From: Collinsella sp. BA40
Lineage (GTDB): Bacteria; Actinomycetota; Coriobacteriia; Coriobacteriales; Coriobacteriaceae
DNA length: 50,530 nt
Direction of reading: 5' to 3'
NCBI RefSeq assembly: GCF_008014645.1
Contig: NZ_VOWY01000015.1
Coordinates: 1-50,530 of the forward strand
The position numbers and the translations under genes were made by a program. Shown piece after piece: positions 1-8,316 of this stretch; the stretch's first letter is position 1, and each line of letters starts with the position of its first letter. The notes under the pieces were generated by a model that searched no databases, had not been told where the DNA came from, and worked only from the letters and a program-made list of their open reading frames with translations.

Positions 1-160
1 GGGAGCCCTCCCTATTTGTCACCATCGAGATGTAAACAACGTCTTGGCACTTAACAGCTAGCCCCTGACGATCGACAGCGAGGAACGACGGCGCCGTCCA
101 ATGAGGACACGGCCGCGTGGCGGCAGACACCACCTCCGACCGCAGAAACCTGCCGCATTT

Positions 161-217
161 CCACTCACTTCGAGGGGTCGACGGACTAAAACAACCTGGC
201 ACCCCCGAAGTGAGTGG
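161..217. repeat. Inverted repeat, 12-bp perfect arms
   Basis: CCACTCACTTCG at 161-172 is matched by CGAAGTGAGTGG at 206-217. After a one-base bulge, GGGGT/ACCCC extends the stem to about 17 bp around a 22-base loop. The arm sequence CTCACTTCGAGGGG is the same motif that is repeated directly at 319 and 361, so this is an inverted pair of the local repeat. There is no T-tract, so it is not an obvious terminator. Confidence 0.7.
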
Positions 218-318
218 AAAAATCGAGAGGCGCCCGATATCCCGCTGCAATTTGCAAGAAAACCCCAGGTGAGGCGCTCCCCCAACAGGGGTCTACTCGC
301 CCCCTTCGAAAAAATCAA

Positions 319-445
319 CTCACTTCGAGGGGGAGGGCTCGAAGGGAGCTGATTTTTCTCCTCACTTCGAGGGGGAGAGCTCGAAAAAGCCTGCTCTTGC
401 GCCCCGCTCCGAGGGGGATGGCTCGAAAGAACTCGTTTTCGATCC
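319..445. repeat. Three imperfect 42-bp tandem repeats
   Basis: Units begin near 319, 361 and 403. Each carries a core reading CTCACTTCGAGGGGGAG (the third is CCGCTCCGAGGGGGATG), followed by GCTCGAA and a variable stretch. The spacing is 42 bp. The units lie between the mfd terminator and the left window edge and encode nothing recognisable. Degeneration increases to the right. Confidence 0.65.
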
Positions 446-450
446 CGCTT

Positions 451-499
451 CAAAGAAAACCGCCTCCCCTTTCTTGGCCATGAGAAAGGAGAGGCGGTT
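451..499 (-). terminator. Intrinsic terminator of mfd
   Basis: Arms 458-474 and 483-499 form a 17-bp stem with one mismatch (AACCGCCTC pairs with GAGGCGGTT, plus an inner arm) and an 8-base loop. Read on the minus strand, the hairpin is followed directly by TTTTCTTTG. It begins 17 bases after the mfd stop codon, a textbook Rho-independent terminator. Confidence 0.9.
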
Positions 500-516
500 C
501 AAGGCGGCCTTAGTCG

Positions 517-3500
517 CTAATCGTCATCACCCGATGCGCCCAAGCGCACAAGCAGGCCCAACGCGGCCTGGACGCACGTCATGCTCTCGTCGCTTGCGTC
601 GATGCCGCGCCCAACGCCCGACCCCACGCCAGCACCCGAGCGATACGGCACGGTAAACTTGCGGCTCTTGGGATAGTTGATAGCCCCCAGCTGCCCCTTG
701 AGCTCGAATGCGACAGCCTTGGGCACGTCGATCCCCTGGAACACCAGGCGCCCCTGCGTGAGCGCCACGCTCTCCAGGCCCAGGCGCTCGGCGCGAATGC
801 GGATGCGCGCGCGGTCGAACAGGTTCGCCGCCGCCTGCGGCAGCTCGCCATGCTCGTTCTCGCACTCCTCCTGCACCGCATCCACCACGGAGAGCCCGTC
901 GGCCGCCGCCAGCTTGCGATACACCATCACGCGCTTGTCCACCGCCGGCAGGTACTCCTCGCTTAGGAAGAAATCGGCCGGCAGGTTGATCGTCGCACCC
1001 GATTCCTCCACATCGGCGCCGCCCTCGCCGCGCGCCTCGGCAACCGCCTGCCCCAGCATCTGCGTGAACAGGTCGAAGCCCACGCTCGACAGGTTACCGT
1101 GCTGCTCGGCGCCAACCAGCGAGCCCGCTCCGCGAATCTCCAGGTCGCGCATGGCGATACGCATGCCGCTGCCCAGATCCTGGAACTCCGAGAGCGCCAT
1201 CAAGCGCTCCGTAGCCTCCTCGGTGAGGGGCAGCTCGCCCGGAAACATGAAGTACGCGTAGGCCTGCGTTGCGGAGCGCCCGACGCGCCCCTTGAGCTGG
1301 TACAGTTGCGCCAGGCCCAGGCGCTGCGAGTCCTCGATGATCAGCGTGTTGGAGTGCGGGTTGTCGATGCCGCTCTCGATGATGGTCGTGGCCACGAGCA
1401 CGTCGATCTTGCCGGTGGCAAACTGTACCATCACATCCTCGACCTCGCGCGGGCTCATCTTGCCGTGCGCCACGCCCACACGGGCCTCGGGCGCCGCCTC
1501 GTGCACGCGCTCCACCGCGTCCTCGATGGTCTTCACGCGGTTCGACACGTAGTACACCTGGCCGCCGCGCCCCATCTCCAAGCGGATGGCCGCCGAGACC
1601 ACATCGGGATCGTACTCGCCCACGTGCACGCTCACCGGACGCCTACCCGTGGGAGGCGTGGTGATGAGGCTCATATCGCGCACCCCCGAAAGCGCCATCT
1701 GCATGGTGCGCGGAATGGGGGTCGCCGAAAGCGTGAGCACGTCGATCTGTTCGCGGATGTTCTTGAGCTGCTCTTTATGCTGGACGCCGAACCGCTGCTC
1801 CTCGTCGATGATGACAAGCCCCAGGTCGTGCGGATTCACATCGGACGACAGCAGGCGATGCGTGCCCACCAGCACGTCCACCTTGCCTTCCGCGAACGCG
1901 GCGAGGGCCCGGCGCTGCTGCGCCGGCGTGCGGAAGCGGCTGAGCACCTCGACCTCCGCGCCGAACGGGGCGAAGCGCTCGAAGAACGTCTCGAAATGCT
2001 GCTGGGCGAGAATCGTGGTGGGGCAGAGCACCATGACCTGGCGGCCGCCGGTCACGCACTTGAAGGCCGCACGCAGGGCCACCTCGGTCTTGCCGAATCC
2101 CACGTCGCCGCATAGCAGGCGGTCCATGGGCTTGGTGCTCTCCATATCGCCCTTGATGTCGGCGATGGCATCGAGCTGGTCATGCGTGGGCTCGTACGGG
2201 AAGCTCTCCTCCATCTCCACCTGGTCGGGCGTATCGGGACCGAACGCGTACCCGGTGATCGACGAGCGGCGCGTATAGAGGTCCACCAGGTCGAACGCCA
2301 ACTTCTTGGCGCTCTTGCGGGCCTTGTTCGTCGCGCGGCTCCAATCGGCCGTGTTCAGGCGCGTGAGGCGCGGGTTGGACCCATCGGGGCCCACGTAGCG
2401 CGTAATGCGGTCGACCTGCTCGAGCGGAACATAGAGCTTGTCTCCATCGGCATATTCCAAAAGGAAGTAATCGCGCTCGCGACCCGCCACCTCCTGCCGC
2501 ACGATCTCGGCGAACAGGGCAATGCCGTGCGTGGCATGGACGACGTAATCGCCCGGCTTGAAGGGGAAGGTCACCTCGGTGACGTCGACGCGGCGGCGCG
2601 CCCGGCCGCGAGCGCGCTTGGCGTCCATGCGCGCGTTGAGGTCGGCCAGCGAGAAAACCGCCAGATGCGCCTCGGGCACCACCGTGCCGGCGGGCAGGGG
2701 CGCGTCGATGAACGTCACGCGGCCGCGCGTGATGGTGGGAACGGTCGGACCGGCGGCCCCCTCCTCCAAGCCGCGTCGGTTCAGCGCGTCGGCGCGTCGG
2801 CGCGACACGCTCGCAAGCTCCACGGCCGGGGCGTCCGCGCCGAATCCGCCCGCGTTATCGGGATCGGCCTGCAGGGACTCCTCGAACGGAATGGACACAT
2901 CGGTGAAGCTCAGCTCCATCGATTCGCGGGCGCCGCGGTCGGGGATGGCGAACAGCACCGCATAGCGGTTGTTCACCACCTCCTGGATGCGCGATATGAA
3001 CCGGTTGTCCGAGCCCGCCAGCGCGGGTTGCTCGAGCTTGAGCTCCGCCGTCACCGCGCCGCCGGCGCGGATCAGACTCACGTAGTTCAGGCGCTGCTGG
3101 CGGCCGAAATCGAGCTCCTGCGGACGCACGTACAGCCCGTCGAGGCGCGCCACCTTCGCTTCCCCGGCACGGCGCTCCAGATCCTCGTATGCGCGCATGC
3201 AATCGTCGAACAACGAGCGCGGCTCCGACAGGATGACGAGCGCGTCCTCGGACAGGTGCGCCAACGGGCTCTCAGTCCGCTCGTACAGCAGCGGCAGATA
3301 GCGATCGAGCTCGGGGGTCACGATGCGCTGCTGCGCCAAATCGAGCATCGCCGCGAGCGCGGTATCGTTTTGCGCGGGCAGATACAGCGCCGCGCTGATG
3401 TGCTTCACCGCGTCATCGGTCAGCGCCAGCTCGCGACAAGGATAGATCTCCACAGCGTCCTCGTCGCCGATGGTCTGGCCCGTCGAAGCCACCATGCGGC

Positions 3501-4113
3501 GTATGCGGTCGATCTCGTCGCCGAAGAACTCGATGCGCACGGGAGCCGTTGCCTGGGCGGGGTAGACGTCCACGGCGTCGCCGTGCACCCAGAACAGACC
3601 CGGGGCGTCGGCCGCCTCGGAACTCGTATAGCCCATGCCGACCAGCATGCGGGACACCTCGTCGAACGGCACCTCGGCACCCACGGAGAAGCGCGTCGAG
3701 GACCAATAGCGGCTCTCACGCGGCGGCACGCAGCGCAGCAGCGAACGCGCCGAGGCCACCATCACGCACGGTTCCCCGCGGGCTACGCGACCAAGGGCCG
3801 CGCAGCGCGCCGCCACCACGGCATCGTCGGGCGCAGTGTCTTTCCAGGGATAATCGGAGCGCTCGGGGAATCGAGCAACATACTCGAGCCCCAGATAAGC
3901 CGCGAGCGAGCGATACGCGCGGTCGGCTGAATCCTCGCCGGAAACGATATAGACCGTGGGGCGCGGGCGACGCGCAAACTGCGCCGCGACCATGAGGGTG
4001 CGGCCCGATTGGGATACGGCGAGCGTAGCGTCCTCGCCCCGCTCCAATGCCTCCTCGATCACCTTCGGGCCCTCGGCGGTATACAGCTGCGCAGCGATGC
4101 GATGAATGAGCAC
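517..4113 (-). CDS. mfd: Transcription-repair coupling factor Mfd
   Basis: Cytoplasmic ATP-dependent DNA translocase that removes RNA polymerase stalled at lesions and recruits UvrA. The 1198-residue protein is full length. It has an N-terminal UvrB-like region and a CarD-like polymerase-interaction domain near residue 510 (FKPGDYVVHATHGIA). A superfamily 2 helicase core follows with Walker A GDVGFGKTE near residue 669 and the DEEQ box near 768. The TRG motif region is near residue 990 (GAGSLVGAEQHGN), followed by the C-terminal inhibitory domain. The chosen start is GTG at 4113, preceded by GGAGG at a good distance. It is separated from nth by about 110 bases, so it may have its own promoter, and it ends at a strong terminator. 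Confidence 0.97.
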   Translation of the reverse strand: MLIHRIAAQLYTAEGPKVIEEALERGEDATLAVSQSGRTLMVAAQFARRPRPTVYIVSGEDSADRAYRSLAAYLGLEYVARFPERSDYPWKDTAPDDAVVAARCAALGRVARGEPCVMVASARSLLRCVPPRESRYWSSTRFSVGAEVPFDEVSRMLVGMGYTSSEAADAPGLFWVHGDAVDVYPAQATAPVRIEFFGDEIDRIRRMVASTGQTIGDEDAVEIYPCRELALTDDAVKHISAALYLPAQNDTALAAMLDLAQQRIVTPELDRYLPLLYERTESPLAHLSEDALVILSEPRSLFDDCMRAYEDLERRAGEAKVARLDGLYVRPQELDFGRQQRLNYVSLIRAGGAVTAELKLEQPALAGSDNRFISRIQEVVNNRYAVLFAIPDRGARESMELSFTDVSIPFEESLQADPDNAGGFGADAPAVELASVSRRRADALNRRGLEEGAAGPTVPTITRGRVTFIDAPLPAGTVVPEAHLAVFSLADLNARMDAKRARGRARRRVDVTEVTFPFKPGDYVVHATHGIALFAEIVRQEVAGRERDYFLLEYADGDKLYVPLEQVDRITRYVGPDGSNPRLTRLNTADWSRATNKARKSAKKLAFDLVDLYTRRSSITGYAFGPDTPDQVEMEESFPYEPTHDQLDAIADIKGDMESTKPMDRLLCGDVGFGKTEVALRAAFKCVTGGRQVMVLCPTTILAQQHFETFFERFAPFGAEVEVLSRFRTPAQQRRALAAFAEGKVDVLVGTHRLLSSDVNPHDLGLVIIDEEQRFGVQHKEQLKNIREQIDVLTLSATPIPRTMQMALSGVRDMSLITTPPTGRRPVSVHVGEYDPDVVSAAIRLEMGRGGQVYYVSNRVKTIEDAVERVHEAAPEARVGVAHGKMSPREVEDVMVQFATGKIDVLVATTIIESGIDNPHSNTLIIEDSQRLGLAQLYQLKGRVGRSATQAYAYFMFPGELPLTEEATERLMALSEFQDLGSGMRIAMRDLEIRGAGSLVGAEQHGNLSSVGFDLFTQMLGQAVAEARGEGGADVEESGATINLPADFFLSEEYLPAVDKRVMVYRKLAAADGLSVVDAVQEECENEHGELPQAAANLFDRARIRIRAERLGLESVALTQGRLVFQGIDVPKAVAFELKGQLGAINYPKSRKFTVPYRSGAGVGSGVGRGIDASDESMTCVQAALGLLVRLGASGDDD

Positions 4114-4226
4114 GCGTGCCTCCGTTCACATAGCATATACGCCGAAAACCCGCCCAAGCGATATGGACGGGTCGACGCACGAGTGTGTTCTGCGAGCTAT
4201 TCTACCCCAGCACGCGCAGTGCCACC

Positions 4227-4889
4227 CTACTCCATGCGCGCGCTGGGGCAGATATCCGCAAGGGGGCATTCACCGCAACGGGGCTTACGGGCATCGCAGA
4301 TCTCGCGCCCCAGCATGATCCACTGGTGGTTCACGTCGTTCCAGTATTCGCGCGGCAAGATCTTGAGTAGGTCCTGCTCGGTCTTGAGCGGCTCCTTCTC
4401 ATGCGTTTTCGGCGAGAGCTTCAACCGGTGCGCGATGCGGTTCACATGCGTGTCCACTGCGATGCCATCGACGATACCGAAGCTCACGTTGAGCACGATG
4501 TTGGCGGTCTTCCGACCCACGCCGGGCAACTTGACGAGCTCCTTCATGCTTGCCGGCACCTGGCCGCCGTAATCGGCCACGATCATCTGCGCGGCCTCCA
4601 CGCAATGCTTCGCCTTCGTCTTATAGAAACCCAGGGATTTGATGACCTCCGCCACCTCGGCAGGAGTCGCGCCCGCCATCGCCTCGGGCGTGGGCCAGCG
4701 CTCGAACAACGCGGGCGTTACCTTGTTTACCTGGGCATCCGTAGTCTGAGCCGACAGCAGTACCGAGATGACCAGGCGAAACGGGTTCGTATGGTCAAGA
4801 AAGCACTCCACGGGACCGTAGCGCTCGTTCAGGCGGCGGCACACCTCGATGGCCCGCTCGGTCTTAACCGCGTTCTTCTCTCGTGGCAT
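4227..4889 (-). CDS. nth: Endonuclease III
   Basis: Bifunctional DNA glycosylase/AP lyase of base excision repair, acting on oxidised pyrimidines. The 220-residue protein has the helix-hairpin-helix LPGVGRKTAN around residue 120, with the catalytic Lys in that motif, and the catalytic Asp in VDTHVNR around residue 140. An intact [4Fe-4S] ligand set is spaced C-x6-C-x2-C-x5-C (Cys198, 205, 208, 214). The ATG at 4889 is preceded by AGGGGAA. Its stop lies about 110 bases upstream of the mfd start on the same strand. Contrast the MutY-like gene at 14395, which lacks the cluster. Confidence 0.96.
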   Translation of the reverse strand: MPREKNAVKTERAIEVCRRLNERYGPVECFLDHTNPFRLVISVLLSAQTTDAQVNKVTPALFERWPTPEAMAGATPAEVAEVIKSLGFYKTKAKHCVEAAQMIVADYGGQVPASMKELVKLPGVGRKTANIVLNVSFGIVDGIAVDTHVNRIAHRLKLSPKTHEKEPLKTEQDLLKILPREYWNDVNHQWIMLGREICDARKPRCGECPLADICPSARME

Positions 4890-4928
4890 CGCGTTCCCCT
4901 TCCCCTCATCCTCGGCGCCGGGGCGCCG

Positions 4929-6254
4929 TTAGCAGTCGTCGTCTTCCTCGCCCGGCAGCATCGCGTCGTAGCCGATCACATCCGCCGCCTCCCGTGCATC
5001 CTCGAGCGCCGTTACCGCTCGCAGCTTGCGCTCGATCACGTTGGTGCGCGTGGTGATGATGCCGTCCACGGTCTTGCCCGCGGTCTCGATCTGCTTGCGC
5101 GCGCGGCGCAGCTCGGCCTGATAGCGCGGGAACTCGGCCTTCACCGCGGCGAGCACGCGCTGGATCTCGTCGGCGCGCTTCTGGAAGGCGAACGTCTGGT
5201 AGCTCATCTGCAAACTGTTGAGGATGGCCGCCATCGTCGAGGGACCGGCGACGTTTACCTGGTAGTCACGCTGCACGGCCTCGATGAGGCCGGGCCTGTC
5301 CACGACCTCGGCGTACAGGCCTTCGAACGGCAGGAACAGAATGCCGAAGTTCGTGGTGGCGGGCACCGAGAGGTATTTCTCGGATATGTCGCGCGCCTCG
5401 GCCTTGATGCGCTGCTCCAACGCCCGGCGCGCCTGCTCAATCGCCGCGGCGTCGCCCGCCTCTATAGCCTCGCGCAGATGCTCGTAGGTATCGCCCGGGA
5501 ATTTCGAATCGATGGGCAGCCAGACGGGCTCTCCGCCGTCGACCGGCAGCTTGACTGCAAACTCGACGCGCTCGGAGCCATCGGGCTTGGTGGCGATATT
5601 CTGCGCGTACTGATCGGGCGAGAGGATATCGGCCAGGATCGCGCCCAGCTGTACCTCGCCCAGAATCCCGCGCGTCTTGACGTTGGACAGGACGCGCTTG
5701 AGGTCGCCCACGCCCGCGGCGATGTTGCGCATGTCGCCCAGGCCGGTATAGACCGCCTCGAGCTGGTCGCTCACCTGCTTGAACGAGGTCGACAGGCGGT
5801 CGTTCAGCGTGCGCGTGAGCTTCTCGTCGACCGTCTCGCGCATGCGATCGAGCTGTTGCTGGTTATCCTCGCGAATCGACCCCAGCTGCCGCTCCACCAC
5901 CGTCCGGACCTCGCCCAAGCGCGCATCCACCGTATCGCGGCTCTTCTCCAGGCGCTCGGCCGTATCGCGGCGCAGCGCATCCATCGAACCCGACAGCACG
6001 GAGAACTCGCGCATCATGGCGTCGTGCCGCTGCTGGCTTGCCGCGGAATCGCCCACCGCCCACTGCGATAGCGCCCCCAAGACCGAGCGCGCATCGGATA
6101 TCGACGCCTCGAGCGCGCCCATCCGAACCTCGAGCTCCTGCATGCGACGCGAGGCAGCGCGGCTCGCACGACGAACCTCGCCCAGCGCGAACGCCGCGCA
6201 CACCGCGGCCACCGCGGCGGCGATTCCCACAATGATCAACGCCAAACCGTCCAT
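4929..6254 (-). CDS. rmuC: RmuC-family DNA recombination protein
   Basis: The RmuC family has a restriction-endonuclease-like core and is thought to limit recombination at inverted repeats. The 441-residue protein starts with a hydrophobic segment (about residues 4-25, LALIIVGIAAAVAAVCAAFA), consistent with an N-terminal membrane anchor. A long charged, heptad-rich region (about 30-170) likely forms coiled coil. The conserved RmuC domain follows, with VEFAVKLP and WLPIDSKFPGDTYE as recognisable family blocks. The start at 6254 follows AAAGGAG. Its stop lies 39 bases before nth, so the two are probably cotranscribed. Exact substrate and nuclease activity are not established for this protein. 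Confidence 0.93.
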   Translation of the reverse strand: MDGLALIIVGIAAAVAAVCAAFALGEVRRASRAASRRMQELEVRMGALEASISDARSVLGALSQWAVGDSAASQQRHDAMMREFSVLSGSMDALRRDTAERLEKSRDTVDARLGEVRTVVERQLGSIREDNQQQLDRMRETVDEKLTRTLNDRLSTSFKQVSDQLEAVYTGLGDMRNIAAGVGDLKRVLSNVKTRGILGEVQLGAILADILSPDQYAQNIATKPDGSERVEFAVKLPVDGGEPVWLPIDSKFPGDTYEHLREAIEAGDAAAIEQARRALEQRIKAEARDISEKYLSVPATTNFGILFLPFEGLYAEVVDRPGLIEAVQRDYQVNVAGPSTMAAILNSLQMSYQTFAFQKRADEIQRVLAAVKAEFPRYQAELRRARKQIETAGKTVDGIITTRTNVIERKLRAVTALEDAREAADVIGYDAMLPGEEDDDC

Positions 6255-6454
6255 GGACGAGCGCTCCTTTCAATCTCGCTTCGCGCTACGCCCCCATGCG
6301 CGGCGCAGCACGACCACAGCCTAACACGCATGCCGTGGCCACGGCCCCCGCCGCTCGCACTCGTTTCCCGCATGCCATAATAATCCCCCGCGAACGACGG
6401 ACGGGCGACGACGCGGCATGCCCGCATGCGCGAGCCGAAGCGAGGCGGCGGACG

Positions 6455-6934
6455 TCACGAGACGGCCCGCCCCAGCACCTGGCCGGCGAACACCGCCATG
6501 CGCTCGAACAGCTGCCCCATGAGCCCGACGAGCTCCTCGGGCGTCGCTCCGTTCACGATGCAGGTAGTGGCATAAGCCGCAAGAAACAGCAGGACGAGAG
6601 CCAAGGGCGTGAGCACCGCGATCATCGCGATCCGCGCGACCGCCCAGCGCTTACGCGAACGAGAGCGCTGCTTGTCGTATGCGAGCGCATCGCGATAGGC
6701 CTCCTGCGCCGTGGAATACGCCTCCGAAGCCGCCGGCGCCGTATGCGTCAACGCGGCGACCGCAGCCCCGCCGCCGCGAGGAGCGCGGGCGGGGCCGGAT
6801 GCAGCCTCGTAGCCCGGCGCCTCGTCCAGATCGAGTCCATCGTCCGCATGGCGCGCGCCCGCATCGCGATTCCACCCCGCCACCACGTCGCGCCTACGGG
6901 CGGCGCGCTGCGCGGATTCTATAAACAAGCTCAT
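6455..6934 (-). CDS. Small membrane protein, unknown function
   Basis: A 159-residue protein I do not recognise. Residues 1-95 are Ala/Arg/Asp-rich and probably disordered. A basic patch (RSRSRKRW, about 90-97) precedes one strong transmembrane helix (about 101-125, IAMIAVLTPLALVLLFLAAYA), followed by a short amphipathic tail. The positive-inside rule places the N-terminal region in the cytoplasm. The start is supported by AAAGGAGG four bases before the ATG. That ribosome binding site lies inside a short hairpin (6937-6954). It lies between rmuC and the hydrogenase operon on the same strand and may be lineage-specific. Confidence 0.7.
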   Translation of the reverse strand: MSLFIESAQRAARRRDVVAGWNRDAGARHADDGLDLDEAPGYEAASGPARAPRGGGAAVAALTHTAPAASEAYSTAQEAYRDALAYDKQRSRSRKRWAVARIAMIAVLTPLALVLLFLAAYATTCIVNGATPEELVGLMGQLFERMAVFAGQVLGRAVS

Positions 6935-6936
6935 AC

Positions 6937-6954
6937 GGCCTCCTTTGCCGGAGG
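6937..6954 (-). promoter_or_regulatory. Hairpin overlapping a ribosome binding site
   Basis: GCCTCC and GGAGGC (minus strand) can pair around a short loop GGCAAA. The 3' arm is the AGGAGG ribosome binding site of the gene starting at 6934, so the structure could hide it. Only 6 bp are involved, so the effect may be weak. Regulation is an inference. Confidence 0.35.
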
Positions 6955-6988
6955 CTCAATCGAAGAGAGGGATATTCAGCATGCACCC

Positions 6989-7020
6989 AACAACATGCCT
7001 GGTCAAGAGGCGTTGTTGTT
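6989..7020 (-). terminator. Possible terminator after the hydrogenase operon
   Basis: AACAACATGCCT and AGGCGTTGTT pair with a two-base bulge, starting 9 bases after the hyaD stop. Read on the minus strand there is no clean T-tract after it, so it may be only a 3'-end-stabilising hairpin. Confidence 0.35.
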
Positions 7021-7028
7021 CATTTTCA

Positions 7029-7589
7029 CTAACAGAAACGACCCGCTTCCCCTACAGGATCGGCCCCGTGCCCCAACATCTCGCCACGGCGCCGCGGCCG
7101 CGCATCCCACTCCGCATCCAGGTACCGCGCCACCGCGCGCGCCGTGGGAGGCACCGCGGCCGCCACCACGGGACTCAGCCCGCGCTCCAGCGCGCCCGAC
7201 CCCCTATCGGCCACCTGCACGCCGAAGCAGCGCCCCGCGCACGCCGCCCCCATGAAGCGCGCCGCGGCCAGCACGTCCGCGAAGCGCACCTCGCGCAGCG
7301 ATGCCACCAAGCCGCCCACCGCCATGTCCTGCGGCCCGAAGGCAAACACCGTGCCCGGCGGGGCACCCGTGCCGTCCAGGGCGTCGACCAGCACCACGGC
7401 ATCGAGGTCCAGCAGCTCCGGCACGATATCGAAACCCGCCACCGCGCGATCCATCACCATCACGCCCGGCCGAAACCGGTAGCACTCCCGCAGATAGCGG
7501 GCGACGGCGGGACCGAATCCATCGTCTTGCCGGTATTCGTTGCCAACGCAGACCACGCCCACGTACGGCGGCTCAGCCGCGCCGCTCAT
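7029..7589 (-). CDS. hyaD: Hydrogenase maturation endopeptidase (HyaD/HupD type)
   Basis: Cytoplasmic protease that removes the C-terminal tail of the [NiFe] hydrogenase large subunit after nickel insertion. The N-terminus VGVVCVGNEYRQDDGFG matches the family GxGNxxxxDDGxG signature, with nickel-sensing acidic residues in the EYRQDDG segment. A further acidic block, VVLVDALDGTG, follows. I chose the ATG at 7589 (MSGAAEP), giving 186 residues, because upstream codons merely overlap hyaC. The gene overlaps the end of hyaC by 17 bases, so translation is likely coupled. It is the only hydrogenase accessory gene here; hypA-F are not in the window. Confidence 0.88.
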   Translation of the reverse strand: MSGAAEPPYVGVVCVGNEYRQDDGFGPAVARYLRECYRFRPGVMVMDRAVAGFDIVPELLDLDAVVLVDALDGTGAPPGTVFAFGPQDMAVGGLVASLREVRFADVLAAARFMGAACAGRCFGVQVADRGSGALERGLSPVVAAAVPPTARAVARYLDAEWDARPRRRGEMLGHGADPVGEAGRFC

Positions 7590-8316
7590 CGACGGCCCTC
7601 TCCCCCTTGAAGGTCTCGCCATAATCCGGCTTGCGCCCCATGCCATCGAACCCCACGTTGTTCATGGTCGCAGGGTCGTACACCAAGCCGGGGGCCTCCC
7701 TCCAGAAGAAGATCAGCGCCGCCGGCGTCGCGCCCTCGATCAGCGACAGGTACACGTGGATGCACATGAACGCCAAAAACGCCCACATCATGAGGTAATG
7801 CAGGATGCGCACGTTCATGGCGCCGCCGAAGAAATCCAGGCCCGCCACGCAGATCGGCCACGAGGCGGTGGGGCTCCACAGGCACAGCCCCGTATAGCCG
7901 GTAAAGAAGATCATGGCCGGAATGAGCAGGTACACGATCTTCTGCGGAACGCCCAGCTTGGCCGCGATGGGGTGCTCGCGGCGCAGGAACAGGTAATAGC
8001 TGACCCACGCCCACAGCTGGTGCCTGTTGTCGCGCTGCGGCAGCCAGGTCTTGTAATCGGGCACCACCTCGCGCGTACCGGGCGCCGGAGCGCTCTTGAT
8101 GACGAACGCGAGCACGATGCGCACCAGGCAGTTCGCCAGTAACACGATGCCGAAGAACAGATGCAGCCCGCGCGCCAGCGACATCACGCCGCCGAACAGC
8201 GGATAATGCACGTAGAAGCCAGTCGGGATGAGGAAGGCCATCGCGACGAGGTTCACCCAGTGCGTCACCACGCACGCGAACGGATGCGCCTCGCGGTAAT
8301 GCGCCATATGCGCCAT
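7573..8316 (-). CDS. hyaC: Ni/Fe-hydrogenase b-type cytochrome subunit
   Basis: Integral membrane di-haem cytochrome b that takes electrons from the hydrogenase small subunit and passes them to the quinone pool. The 247-residue protein has about four hydrophobic helices: FACVVTHWVNLVAMAFLIPTG, a segment near LFFGIVLLANCLVRIVLAFV, YLLIPAMIFFTGYTGLCLW, and ILHYLMMWAFLAFMCIHVYL. His residues in the first and last helices suit haem ligation. It starts one base after the hyaB stop and overlaps hyaD. A second in-frame ATG lies three codons downstream; the first has the better spacing from GGTGAGG. Confidence 0.92.
   Translation of the reverse strand: MAHMAHYREAHPFACVVTHWVNLVAMAFLIPTGFYVHYPLFGGVMSLARGLHLFFGIVLLANCLVRIVLAFVIKSAPAPGTREVVPDYKTWLPQRDNRHQLWAWVSYYLFLRREHPIAAKLGVPQKIVYLLIPAMIFFTGYTGLCLWSPTASWPICVAGLDFFGGAMNVRILHYLMMWAFLAFMCIHVYLSLIEGATPAALIFFWREAPGLVYDPATMNNVGFDGMGRKPDYGETFKGERAVDERRG

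Larger units (their letters stand above)
1..450. other. Gene-free stretch downstream of mfd
   Basis: No convincing gene is visible. The stretch holds an inverted repeat (161-217) and a 42-bp-period direct repeat cluster (319-445), listed separately. Open frames here are low-complexity translations of those repeats and lack ribosome binding sites. The first 60 bases show no recognisable feature and may belong to a gene or intergenic region that continues to the left. Confidence 0.6.

Noticed and set aside
2182-3930. Long antisense frame over mfd (582 codons)
   Set aside because: Arg/His/Ala-rich shadow of the high-G+C mfd gene; no family motif.
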